From Promicromonospora sp042731755 (GTDB lineage Bacteria > Actinomycetota > Actinomycetes > Actinomycetales > Cellulomonadaceae): DNA of 64,000 bases. The stretch covers positions 186,001-250,000 of the forward strand of contig NZ_JBHWLR010000001.1 in assembly GCF_042731755.1 (NCBI RefSeq), given 5' to 3'. Numbering within the stretch: the first letter of the stretch is position 1; each line of letters begins with the position of its first letter. Positions 25,696 through 32,895 of this stretch are shown here, in pieces. A program made the position numbers and the translations under genes. A model generated the notes under the pieces. It worked only from the letters and a program-made list of their open reading frames with translations, was not told the DNA's origin and did not search any database.

Positions 25696-26022
25696 ATGAC
25701 CCTGCCTACCGACCCGCTCGCGGTGCCCGAGGACCACGTGGCGGACGACGCGGTCCAGGTCGAGGCCGCGGAGAGCGAGCTCCGGCGGCTCGGCCTGGAG
25801 GAGATCCGCGTGCGGCACCACGGCGACCTGGCGCGGCTCGAGGCCCCGCACGCCGACCTCGCGAGCCTGGCGGCGGAGCCCCTGCGCGGGGAGGTGCTGC
25901 GGGCCGTGCGGTCCGCGGGCTTCCGGTCGGTGGCGGTCGACCTGGAGGCCGTGACGGACGCCGTCACCGAGATCGTCGCCGAGGCCGGCACGGACGCCGT
26001 CGCCGACCCGGGCGGCGCCTGA
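25696..26022 (+). CDS. Stand-alone LarE C-terminal-domain-like protein
   Basis: A 108-residue protein. The frame is open far upstream, but ATG 25696 follows a TTGACC/TCGAAT promoter-like pair and fits leaderless expression. The core LRRLGLEEIRVRHHGDLARLE and the GFRSVAVDLEA segment match the C-terminal domain of LarE, the sulfur transferase that builds the nickel-pincer cofactor. The N-terminal ATP-pyrophosphatase domain with its PP-loop is absent. The tail after DLEA departs from the usual LarE ending. No larB or larC is nearby. It could be a remnant or a domain recruited for another role in this regulon. Confidence 0.65.
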   Translation: MTLPTDPLAVPEDHVADDAVQVEAAESELRRLGLEEIRVRHHGDLARLEAPHADLASLAAEPLRGEVLRAVRSAGFRSVAVDLEAVTDAVTEIVAEAGTDAVADPGGA

Positions 26023-26091
26023 CGGCCGGCTGACCGGCGTCCGGGTCCCAGCCCTGGTGGCAACCGCCGTCCGCCGGAGGCGCGCCGCGGC

Positions 26092-26120
26092 GGGGCAACA
26101 AGTGGCAACTCGTTGTCCGG
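26092..26120 (+). promoter_or_regulatory. Operator copy C (29-bp repeat)
   Basis: An exact inverted copy of 24326-24354, sited before the ABC importer operon. Its right end contains TTGTCC, the -35 box of the importer promoter, so a bound repressor would block RNA polymerase. Confidence 0.82.
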
Positions 26121-26141
26121 CCCGGGCGCGGCTCATAGTGT
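26113..26141 (+). promoter_or_regulatory. Promoter of the NMT1-type importer operon
   Basis: TTGTCC (26113-26118) and TAGTGT (26136-26141) are separated by exactly 17 bases. The 5' untranslated region would be about 150 bases before the permease start. Confidence 0.65.
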
Positions 26142-26302
26142 CCCGGTGACGAGCAGCCCCACAGGCCGGGGCCGCTGACCTGCTCTACCGACCGGCACCT
26201 CCCGCACGACGACGTCCGGGGTGCCCTGACCCGCTGCCCCACGGGTGTCGACGTCGACCCCGTGCGACGAAACGGAAAGAGCGAACTATGGAGGATCACG
26301 CC

Positions 26303-27187
26303 ATGGTGACCACCCAGGACGCCCGCCCCACGACAACTTCCTCGGGCAGGCCCAGGTCCCGGCCGACGACGCCGCCGTCCGGCAGCACGTCGCTCGGGAC
26401 CCGGGCGCTCACCCTGCTCGCGGAGTCGTGGCGGCCGGTCGCGGTGCTGCTCGCGCTCTTCGCGCTCTGGTGGTTCGTGGCCTGGCGCGAGCTGGTCCCG
26501 GCCTACCTGGTGCCCGCGCCCGGCGCCGTCGCGGAGACCATGGTCGCCGAGTGGGCGATGCTGCTGGAGCACACGTGGGTGACCACGCTGGAGACGATCG
26601 TCGGGTTCGTGCTCGCCGCCGTGATCGGCGTGGCGGCGGCCGTGCTGCTGGTCTACTCCAAGACGGCGGAGAAATCCCTCTACCCGCTCATCCTCTTCGC
26701 CCAGGTCATCCCCAAGATCGCCATCGCCCCGATCCTGGTGGTCTGGTTCGGGTTCGGGATGACGCCGAAGATCGTCCTGGCCGTCCTCATCGCCTTCTTC
26801 CCCGTCGTCGTCTCGGCCGTGGCCGGCCTGCGCTCGGTCGACCCGGAGCTGCTGGAGATGTCCGCGACGATGGGCGCGTCGCGGTGGAAGACCTTCCGCA
26901 AGATCCGCTTCCCCGGGGCCCTCCCGCAGCTCATGTCCGGCCTCAAGGTCGCGGTCACGCTGGCGGTCGTGGGCGCCGTCGTCGGCGAGTTCGTGGGCGC
27001 CGACCGCGGCCTCGGGTACGTGCTGCTGCTCGCCAGCGGCAACCTCGACGCGCCGCTGCTGTTCGCCGACCTGATTCTCATGTCGCTCATCGGCGTCGTC
27101 CTCTTCGTGCTGGTCGAGGTGCTCGAACGCCTCCTCATCCCGTGGCACGCCTCGCGGCGCGGGAACCTCGCGCTCGCGACCGTCTGA
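26303..27187 (+). CDS. ABC transporter permease, SsuC/TauC/ThiX type
   Basis: A 294-residue permease with about six membrane helices and the BPD_transp_1 loop EMSATMGASRWKTFRKIRFPGALPQL. ATG 26303 is chosen because GGAGG lies 8 bases upstream; ATG 26288 would add five residues. The family imports nitrate, taurine, sulfonates, pyrimidine thiamine precursors or aromatic compounds. Here it is followed by an NMT1-like binding protein, its ATPase and a Gfo/Idh oxidoreductase and shares an operator with secreted sugar enzymes, so a sugar-derived or glycoside-derived substrate is more likely than nitrate or sulfonate. Confidence 0.88.
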   Translation: MVTTQDARPTTTSSGRPRSRPTTPPSGSTSLGTRALTLLAESWRPVAVLLALFALWWFVAWRELVPAYLVPAPGAVAETMVAEWAMLLEHTWVTTLETIVGFVLAAVIGVAAAVLLVYSKTAEKSLYPLILFAQVIPKIAIAPILVVWFGFGMTPKIVLAVLIAFFPVVVSAVAGLRSVDPELLEMSATMGASRWKTFRKIRFPGALPQLMSGLKVAVTLAVVGAVVGEFVGADRGLGYVLLLASGNLDAPLLFADLILMSLIGVVLFVLVEVLERLLIPWHASRRGNLALATV

Positions 27188-27238
27188 CACCGGCCGTCCG
27201 GCACCGGCCGTCCGACGCCGTCCGACGCCGTCCGGCGC
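27188..27238. repeat. Short degenerate tandem repeats
   Basis: The spacer after the permease stop is built from near-identical 10-14 base units ending in GTCCG (CACCGGCCGTCCGG twice, then CGCCGTCCGA and similar). It probably arose by slippage. No regulatory role is visible. Confidence 0.6.
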
Positions 27239-27296
27239 CCGCACCCTCTCGTTCTTCTTGCCGCCGCCGTGGCGGCCCGACCAGAAAGGCTCTCCC

Positions 27297-28361
27297 ATGC
27301 GTGGTGCAGCGAAGCATGACGACAAGAAGCGTGACGCCAGGACCCGTGCCCGCAAGACGATGATGTCGCTGGCCGTGGGCGGCGTCGCCCTGGCGACGGT
27401 CGCGGCCTGCGGGCAGACCGCCGGCGGGTCGGGCGAGCAGAACGCCGAGGGCCTGACCGAGGTCACGGTGACGCTCAACTGGGTGCCGTACGGCGAGCAC
27501 GCGCCGTTCTACTACGGCGTGGCGGAGGGCATCTTCGAGGACGAGGGGATCGACCTGACGATCCAGCCGGGCAACGGGTCCGGCAACACGGTGCAGCAGG
27601 TCGCGCAGCGAAACACCGACTTCGGCTGGGCGGACACGCCGCCGCTGGCGAACGGGATCAGCTCCGGCATGCCCGTGCGCAGCGTCGGCGTCTTCCTGCA
27701 GACCGGCCCCAGCTCCGTCGAGTTCTTCGACGACCAGGGCATCACCGAGCCCGCCGACCTGGTGGGCAAGACGGTGGGCGGCACGCCCGGCGACGCGATG
27801 TACGGCACCTTCCCGGCGTGGCTGGAGATCAACGGCGTGAACCCGGACGACGTCACCGTGGTCAACGTCGACGCCGCGGGCAAGATCGCGGCGCTGATCG
27901 AGGGCAAGGTCGACGCCATCCAGGGCTTCTACCACGACCAGGCGGCGACCATCGAGAACCAGACCGGCAAGGAGGTCTCCGCCCTGCCGTTCGCGGAGTT
28001 CGGCATGAACATGCTCGGCACCGGCCTCCTCGCGAACGAGGCGACCATCGAGAGCGACCCCGAGCTGGTCCAGGCGATGGTGCGGGCGACGTCGAAGTCG
28101 TTCCTCGCGGCGTCGGAGGACCAAGACGCCGCCGTGGCCGCGATGGCCGCCGACGCGGAGCAGGCGCCGGACGAGGAGGTGCTCGCGGCGCAGCTCGAGG
28201 CGACGATCGGCCTGCTCAACCTGGAGGCCGCCCCCGCGCCCGGCGTGAACACCGAGCAGCAGTGGACGGACACGCTCACGTTCCTGACGGAGAACACGGA
28301 GTTCGAGGGCGAGCCCACGCCGGACGCGTACTGGGACGCGACCTTCGGGGAGGACCTGTGA
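27297..28361 (+). CDS. NMT1/THI5-like ABC substrate-binding lipoprotein
   Basis: A 354-residue binding protein. The N-terminus (MRGAAKHDDKKRDARTRARK) is followed by a hydrophobic stretch and lipobox VAAC. The mature part starts with TVTLNWVPYGEHAPFYYGVAEGIFEDEGIDL, the hallmark of NMT1/THI5-like proteins, and continues with DFGWADTPPLANGISSGMPVRSVG. AGAAAGG precedes ATG 27297. It ends in a 4-base overlap with the ATPase gene. The ligand is unknown; family members bind pyrimidine, riboflavin, sulfonate or aromatic ligands. Confidence 0.9.
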   Translation: MRGAAKHDDKKRDARTRARKTMMSLAVGGVALATVAACGQTAGGSGEQNAEGLTEVTVTLNWVPYGEHAPFYYGVAEGIFEDEGIDLTIQPGNGSGNTVQQVAQRNTDFGWADTPPLANGISSGMPVRSVGVFLQTGPSSVEFFDDQGITEPADLVGKTVGGTPGDAMYGTFPAWLEINGVNPDDVTVVNVDAAGKIAALIEGKVDAIQGFYHDQAATIENQTGKEVSALPFAEFGMNMLGTGLLANEATIESDPELVQAMVRATSKSFLAASEDQDAAVAAMAADAEQAPDEEVLAAQLEATIGLLNLEAAPAPGVNTEQQWTDTLTFLTENTEFEGEPTPDAYWDATFGEDL

Positions 28362-29188
28362 CCGCGACGACAGGGCCCACCACCGGGCCCGGCGCGGCTG
28401 CGGGGCCCGCCGAGGCCGAGCCGATCATCGAGGTCGCGCACCTCACGCGCCGCTTCACGTCCAAGCGGTCGGAGACCGTCGCGCTCGACGACGTGTCGCT
28501 CGCGGTGCGGCCCGGGGAGTTCGTCACGATCGCGGGGCCGTCGGGCTGCGGCAAGTCGACGCTGCTCAAGATCATCGCAGGGCTGACCCTGGCCACGGAC
28601 GGCGACGTGCGCCTGTACGGGCAGCCCGTCACCGGGCCGCAGCGCGAGATCGGCTTCGCCTTCCAGCGCTCGGCCCTGCTGGAGTGGCGGGGCGTGCGCA
28701 AGAACATCCTGCTCCAGGCCGAGATGCGCGGCATGGACCGGCGTCGGGCGGAGGAGCGCGCGGACCACCTCATCGAGCTCACCGGCCTGACCGGGTTCGA
28801 GCGGGCCCTGCCGCACGAGCTGTCCGGCGGCATGCAGCAGCGCGTGGCGCTGTGCCGCGCCCTGCTGCACGAGCCGCGGGTGCTCCTGATGGACGAGCCG
28901 TTCGGCGCGCTCGACGCCCTGACGCGCGAGCAGATGAACATCGAGATGAACCGCATCTGGCGCGAGACCGGCACCACGGTGGTGCTGGTGACGCACTCCG
29001 TGCCGGAGGCGGTGTACCTGGGCAGCCGCATCGTCGTCATGAGCCCGCGGCCGGGCCGGATCGTGGAGACCCTCGAACCGGGGCTGCCGGACCGCCGCGA
29101 GTACGGCCCGACGCTCGCCGACCCGCGGTTCACCGCGGCGGCCGAGCGGCTGCGCGAGCTGCTCGGCGCGAGCCATGCGACCGAGTGA
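28358..29188 (+). CDS. ABC transporter ATP-binding protein (SsuB/TauB/ThiZ type)
   Basis: A 276-residue ATPase starting at GTG 28358, which overlaps the preceding stop. Walker A is GPSGCGKST, the Q-loop follows in GFAFQRSALLEWRGVRKN, the signature is LSGGMQQRVAL, Walker B is VLLMDEPFGALD and the switch His is in VTHSVPEA. It powers the importer formed with the preceding permease and binding protein. Its last 14 bases overlap the start of the Gfo/Idh gene, indicating one transcript. Confidence 0.93.
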   Translation: MTATTGPTTGPGAAAGPAEAEPIIEVAHLTRRFTSKRSETVALDDVSLAVRPGEFVTIAGPSGCGKSTLLKIIAGLTLATDGDVRLYGQPVTGPQREIGFAFQRSALLEWRGVRKNILLQAEMRGMDRRRAEERADHLIELTGLTGFERALPHELSGGMQQRVALCRALLHEPRVLLMDEPFGALDALTREQMNIEMNRIWRETGTTVVLVTHSVPEAVYLGSRIVVMSPRPGRIVETLEPGLPDRREYGPTLADPRFTAAAERLRELLGASHATE

Positions 29189-30260
29189 CGGGACCGAGGA
29201 CGACGGTGCGCCGCTCGGCGTGGGGATCATCGGGATGGGCGGCATCGGCGCGATGCACGCCCGGGCGCTCGCTGAGCTGAGCGGCCGGGCGCGGCTGGTC
29301 GCGTACAGCGGGCGGGCGCGCCCGCCGGCAGGTCCGGGCAAGCCGGACCCGCCGGCGGCGCGTCTCGCGTCGCACGAGGTGATCGCCCACCCCGACGTCG
29401 ACGTCGTGGCGATCTGCACGCCGAGCGGCACGCACGCGGCGCTCACGCTGGCGGCGCTGGAGGCCGGCCGGCACGTCGTCGTCGAGAAGCCGCTCGCGCT
29501 CGACGCCGGCGACGCGCTGCGGGTCGCGGACGCCGCGCGCGAGCGCGGGCTGACGGTCTCGATGATCTCGCAGCGCCGGCTGGAGGCCGAGCACGTCGCG
29601 CTCAAGCGGGCGCTCGACGACGGCGCGCTGGGCGAGCTGCGGATCGCGACGACGCACGTGCACTGGCACCGCGACGACGCCTACTACCGCGCGGCGGGCT
29701 GGCGGTCCACGATGGCGCAGGGCGGCGGGTCCCTGATGAACCAGGGCGTGCACAACGTCGACCTGCTGCGCTGGCTGTGCGGCCCGGTCGAGTCGGTGAC
29801 GGCGCAGTCCGGCACCCTCGCGCACGCGATCGAGGCCGAGGACACGACCGTGGCGACCCTACGTTTCGCCTCGGGGGCGCTCGGCGTGGTGACCACGACG
29901 ACGGCGACGCCGCCCGGGTTCCCCGCGACGATCGCCCTGTTCGGCTCCCGGGGCTCGGCCGAGCTCGGGCAGGGGGAGGTGCGCCGCTGGGACGTCCCGG
30001 GGGTGCCCGAGCCGCGGCCGGGCCGGACCGTGAGCGGTGCCGCCGCACCGCTCGCGATCGGGCACGCGGGACACCTGGCCCAGTGGACCCGGATCCTCGA
30101 CGCGCTGGAGACGTCCGCACCGGTGCCGGTCGGCGCCGACGACGCGCTGGAGACGGTCCGGCTGCTGTGCGCGATCCAGCACGCTGCGGCAACCGAGGCG
30201 GTGGTGCGGCCGGCGGACCTGGGCGGGCCCCGTCAGTCCCAACCCGGACCGCAGTTGTGA
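29175..30260 (+). CDS. Gfo/Idh/MocA-family oxidoreductase
   Basis: A 361-residue NAD(P)-dependent dehydrogenase. The Rossmann motif GIIGMGGIGAMHARAL is at residues 17-32, the catalytic EKP in HVVVEKPLALDAGDAL near 110, and the active-site segment GGGSLMNQGVHNVDLLRWL near 184-202 carries the conserved His and Asp. Such enzymes oxidise or reduce carbons of sugars and inositols, including 3-keto-glycosides. It is the last gene of the importer operon, so it probably acts on the imported product. Its 3' end overlaps the convergent secreted protein gene by 28 bases. Confidence 0.9.
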   Translation: MRPSDGTEDDGAPLGVGIIGMGGIGAMHARALAELSGRARLVAYSGRARPPAGPGKPDPPAARLASHEVIAHPDVDVVAICTPSGTHAALTLAALEAGRHVVVEKPLALDAGDALRVADAARERGLTVSMISQRRLEAEHVALKRALDDGALGELRIATTHVHWHRDDAYYRAAGWRSTMAQGGGSLMNQGVHNVDLLRWLCGPVESVTAQSGTLAHAIEAEDTTVATLRFASGALGVVTTTTATPPGFPATIALFGSRGSAELGQGEVRRWDVPGVPEPRPGRTVSGAAAPLAIGHAGHLAQWTRILDALETSAPVPVGADDALETVRLLCAIQHAAATEAVVRPADLGGPRQSQPGPQL

Positions 30261-30802
30261 ATCATCCACACGGGGTCCCAGGTCGCGGTGATGTCCGGGG
30301 CGCCTGACCCGGTGAACGGGTTATAGGTCGACGTGTGGGACCAGAGATTGTTGTAGTAGCTCTGGCCCTTGAAATATGACGTCTGACCGTAGGTCTGCTT
30401 GTCCACATACCATCCGTTCAGCTGCCAGTTGTGTACCTGATAGACATTGCACGCGTACAGCTTGAAGATCTTCCACGCGTCATGGACCGGGTCCCACACG
30501 GCGGTACAGAGGGTGCCGTTGCCGCAGCTGTACGTTCCGCCTCTCCGCACCAGCTCGAACGACACCGACGGAGTGATGGTCGGTGAGGCGGCCTGGATCC
30601 CGCTGTTCGTGGTGGTGGCGTCAGCGCCGCGCGGAGCGGGCGGAACCTGGTACAGCCGGCCGTCGTCGGGCGGGTTGGAAAGCTCTGTCACCAGGCTCGC
30701 GCTCTCGGGTGCCAGGGCTGAGGCCGGCCCCGCGACGAAGAGGCCCAGCAGCACCGCGGCCGCTGCTGCCAGTGCGGCGGCACGGGTAGGCAGTCTTCTC
30801 AT
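30233..30802 (-). CDS. Secreted Cys-containing protein of unknown function
   Basis: A 189-residue protein with AAAGGAGG before ATG 30802. A signal peptide (RRLPTRAAALAAAAAVLLGLFVAGPASA) is clear. The mature part has four Cys (TYSCGNGTLCTAVW, YACNVY, IHNCGPGW) and many Tyr, Trp, Asn and Thr, resembling small exported actinobacterial proteins seen next to or within peptidase-inhibitor-like groups. The gene uses more A/T than its neighbours, hinting at a different history. Two palindromes lie 76-123 bases upstream. No function is assigned. Confidence 0.75.
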   Translation of the reverse strand: MRRLPTRAAALAAAAAVLLGLFVAGPASALAPESASLVTELSNPPDDGRLYQVPPAPRGADATTTNSGIQAASPTITPSVSFELVRRGGTYSCGNGTLCTAVWDPVHDAWKIFKLYACNVYQVHNWQLNGWYVDKQTYGQTSYFKGQSYYNNLWSHTSTYNPFTGSGAPDITATWDPVWMIHNCGPGWD

Positions 30803-30816
30803 GTCGATCCTCCTTT

Positions 30817-30840
30817 GTTGTCGTGCTCGGCGAGCACAAC
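30817..30840. promoter_or_regulatory. Inverted repeat before the secreted-protein start
   Basis: GTGCTCG (30823-30829) and CGAGCAC (30831-30837) are perfect arms around one base, flanked by near-complementary GTTG and AAC. It lies just upstream of the ribosome site on the minus strand, so it may be an operator or an mRNA hairpin. Confidence 0.5.
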
Positions 30841-30877
30841 GGGAGGTTTTCACCCGGGAGATATGGATTCCATCTGG

Positions 30878-30893
30878 TTCGGTCACGACCGAA
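30878..30893. promoter_or_regulatory. Palindromic operator 1, TTCGG-N6-CCGAA
   Basis: Perfect inverted repeat around TCACGA. A second site of the same form starts 30 bases away. It is likely bound by a dimeric regulator acting on the secreted protein gene at 30233-30802. Confidence 0.65.
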
Positions 30894-30905
30894 GGAAAGG
30901 CGTGT

Positions 30906-30925
30906 CATTCGGTTCTGGCCGAATG
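30906..30925. promoter_or_regulatory. Palindromic operator 2, TTCGG-N6-CCGAA
   Basis: CATTCGG and CCGAATG are perfect arms around a 6-base centre. The half-sites match operator 1 and lie on the same face of the helix at a 30-base offset. Confidence 0.65.
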
Positions 30926-30960
30926 GCATCTACCGAGATGCGATCGGATCGCAGTCGGGT

Positions 30961-32127
30961 TCACCCCCGCGCGGCCAGCACCGCCGCGAGACCCGCCCGC
31001 AGGTCCTGGACGAAGTACCCGGGAACCTCCAGCGACGGGAAGTGCCCTCCGGCCTCCGGCGTCGTCCACCGCACGATCTGGCGGAACCGTTCCTGCGCCC
31101 AGGGGCGCGGCCAGCGCTCGATGTCGCGCGGGTAGGTGGTGATCGCCGACGGGACGTCCACCCGGAGGCCGGGGTCGAGCGCGGCGTGGCTCTCGGCGTA
31201 GATGCGGGCCGACGACGCGCCAGTCGCCGTCAGCCAGTAGAGGGTGACGTCGTCCAGCACGCTGTCGACGGGGATCGTCTCGAACGGGCTGTCCTGCGTG
31301 TCCGTCCACTCGGCGAACTTGTCGAGGATCCAGGCGAGCAGCCCGACCGGTGAGTCGACGAGCGAGTAGCCGATGGTCTGCGGCCGGCTCGCCTGCTGCT
31401 TCGCGTATGCCGCGCGGCGGCCCCAGAAGTCGCGGGAGTCCTCGACCCAGGCGCGCTCGGCCGGCGTCAGCCCGTCCGTCGACAGCCCGGGCGGCGGCTG
31501 CGCGACCGTGGTGTGGATGCCGATCACGTGCTCCGGGAACCTGCCGCCGAGGATCGTGGTGATGACGCCGCCCCAGTCGCCGCCGTGGGCCAGGAACCGG
31601 TCGTAGCCGAGCCGCCGCATCAGCTCCACCCACGCGGCGGCGATCTTCTCGATGCCCCACCCTGGCGTGCTCGGGCGCTCGCTGTAGCCGAAGCCCGGCA
31701 GCGACGGGACGACGACGTGGAACGCCGGCGCGTCCGCGCTGCCCGGGTCGGCCAGGTCGTCGACGACGTGGGTGAACTCGGCGATGCTGCCCGGCCAGCC
31801 GTGCGTCAGGACCAGCGGCGTGGCGTCGGCCCGCGGGGAGCGCCGGTGCAGGAAGTGGATGCCCAGGCCGTCGATCGTCGTGCGGAACTGGCCGATCTGG
31901 TCGAGGCGCGCCTCGAAGCGCCGCCAGTGGTACCCGGCGCTCCAGTGGTCGACGACGTCCACGAGGTCGGCGAGGGGAACGCCCTGGTCCCATCTCCTGG
32001 AGGCCGGCGCGGCGCGGACCGTCTCGGCCTCCGGCAGCCGGACCGCGGCCAGTCGGCCGCGCAGGTCGTCGAGCTCGGCGTCGGTCGCGCGCGCTTCGAA
32101 CGGCTGCACGTCGCTGGGCTGGTTCAT
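30961..32127 (-). CDS. Epoxide hydrolase, EHN-type alpha/beta hydrolase
   Basis: A 388-residue protein with GAGGAGG before ATG 32127. The N-terminal EHN segment (about 8-110, PFEARATDAELDDLRGRLAAVRLP) is typical of microsomal-type epoxide hydrolases. The alpha/beta core has the oxyanion motif HGWPGS, the nucleophile in GGDWGG near residue 180, and the late His region GGHFPSLEVP. It opens epoxides to diols; xenobiotic or juvenile-hormone-like substrates are known for relatives. It is divergent from the CGNR zinc-finger gene, with paired repeats between, suggesting that the latter controls it. Confidence 0.92.
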   Translation of the reverse strand: MNQPSDVQPFEARATDAELDDLRGRLAAVRLPEAETVRAAPASRRWDQGVPLADLVDVVDHWSAGYHWRRFEARLDQIGQFRTTIDGLGIHFLHRRSPRADATPLVLTHGWPGSIAEFTHVVDDLADPGSADAPAFHVVVPSLPGFGYSERPSTPGWGIEKIAAAWVELMRRLGYDRFLAHGGDWGGVITTILGGRFPEHVIGIHTTVAQPPPGLSTDGLTPAERAWVEDSRDFWGRRAAYAKQQASRPQTIGYSLVDSPVGLLAWILDKFAEWTDTQDSPFETIPVDSVLDDVTLYWLTATGASSARIYAESHAALDPGLRVDVPSAITTYPRDIERWPRPWAQERFRQIVRWTTPEAGGHFPSLEVPGYFVQDLRAGLAAVLAARG

Positions 32128-32166
32128 GAGACCTCCTCGTCGGTGGCGCCGGCTCGGTTGCAGAGG

Positions 32167-32183
32167 AACCAGCTAAGACGGTT
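32167..32183. promoter_or_regulatory. Operator 1 between epoxide hydrolase and CGNR genes
   Basis: AACCAGCTAAGACGGTT, with AACC and GGTT ends. A second copy with three changes starts 42 bases downstream, four helical turns away. Confidence 0.65.
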
Positions 32184-32208
32184 CTAGCAGCGGCCGACGA
32201 CGAAACGC

Positions 32209-32225
32209 AACCGGCTAAGGTGGTT
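32209..32225. promoter_or_regulatory. Operator 2 overlapping the CGNR -10 box
   Basis: AACCGGCTAAGGTGGTT contains TAAGGT (32216-32221), the presumed -10 box six bases before the CGNR start codon. Binding here would repress the CGNR gene. Confidence 0.65.
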
Positions 32226-32227
32226 CC

Positions 32228-32803
32228 ATGAGCCCTCGGTTCCCCGACTTCCGCCTCGGCAAGGTGCTCGCGACGAGCTTCACGGGGACCCTGTCGGAGC
32301 GGCACGGCGAACCGGTGGAGCGCATCCCGACGCCGGGCCGGCTCGCCGACTGGCTGACGGTGAGCGGCCTGGCCGTGGCGTCGTGCACCACCGCCCAGCT
32401 CGACCGCGCACGGGAGCTGCGGGAGGCGATCCACGCGGCCGCGACGGCGGCGGCGCGCCAGGACCCGCTCCCGGCCGCGGCGGTCCGGGTCATCAACGAC
32501 TTCAGCACCCGGGGCGGAGCGGCGGCCGTGCTGACGCCCGAGAACGACCGGCAGTGGCGGCTGCGCTCGGCGTCCGCCGTCGACGACGCCCTAGGGGTCA
32601 TCGCCGCCGACGCGATCGGCGTCCTCGCGGGGGAGCGGGACGGCAGGCTGGCGCTGTGCGCCTCGCCGACCTGCCGGGCCGCGTTCTTCGACACCAGCCA
32701 GAGCCGGTCGCGCCGGTGGTGCGACATGGGCACGTGCGGCAACCGCGAGAAGAAGGCGAGGTACCTCGCCGGCCGCCGCGCGGACGCCGCGGCGGGCACC
32801 TAG
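32228..32803 (+). CDS. CGNR zinc-finger protein (ABATE domain), probable regulator
   Basis: A 191-residue protein. The N-terminal ABATE-like domain (1-130) is followed by the zinc finger CASPTC...WCDMGTCGNREKKARY (about 141-177), which gives the CGNR motif. Such proteins are thought to be DNA-binding regulators of stress or detoxification genes. The ATG is 6 bases after TAAGGT, so it is probably leaderless, and that box lies in a repeated operator. The arrangement with the divergent epoxide hydrolase resembles a local regulator-target pair. Confidence 0.88.
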   Translation: MSPRFPDFRLGKVLATSFTGTLSERHGEPVERIPTPGRLADWLTVSGLAVASCTTAQLDRARELREAIHAAATAAARQDPLPAAAVRVINDFSTRGGAAAVLTPENDRQWRLRSASAVDDALGVIAADAIGVLAGERDGRLALCASPTCRAAFFDTSQSRSRRWCDMGTCGNREKKARYLAGRRADAAAGT

Positions 32804-32831
32804 CGGGGACGGGCGGCGGCCCTCCGGGAAG

Positions 32832-32867
32832 CACGAAGGCCCCCGCCGCAGGGCGAGGGCCTTCGTG
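32832..32867. terminator. Bidirectional terminator hairpin
   Basis: CACGAAGGCCC (32832-32842) and GGGCCTTCGTG (32857-32867) are perfect 11-base arms around a 14-base loop, lying between the convergent CGNR and subtilase genes. Confidence 0.8.
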
Positions 32868-32895
32868 TCCTTCCTGGCCTACCAGACCGGACCGG

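Noticed and set aside
24303..26141. Inverted 29-bp copies as ends of a mobile element
   Set aside because: No transposase lies between them, no target duplication is seen, and the copies sit at promoter -35 positions beside a LacI-family gene.
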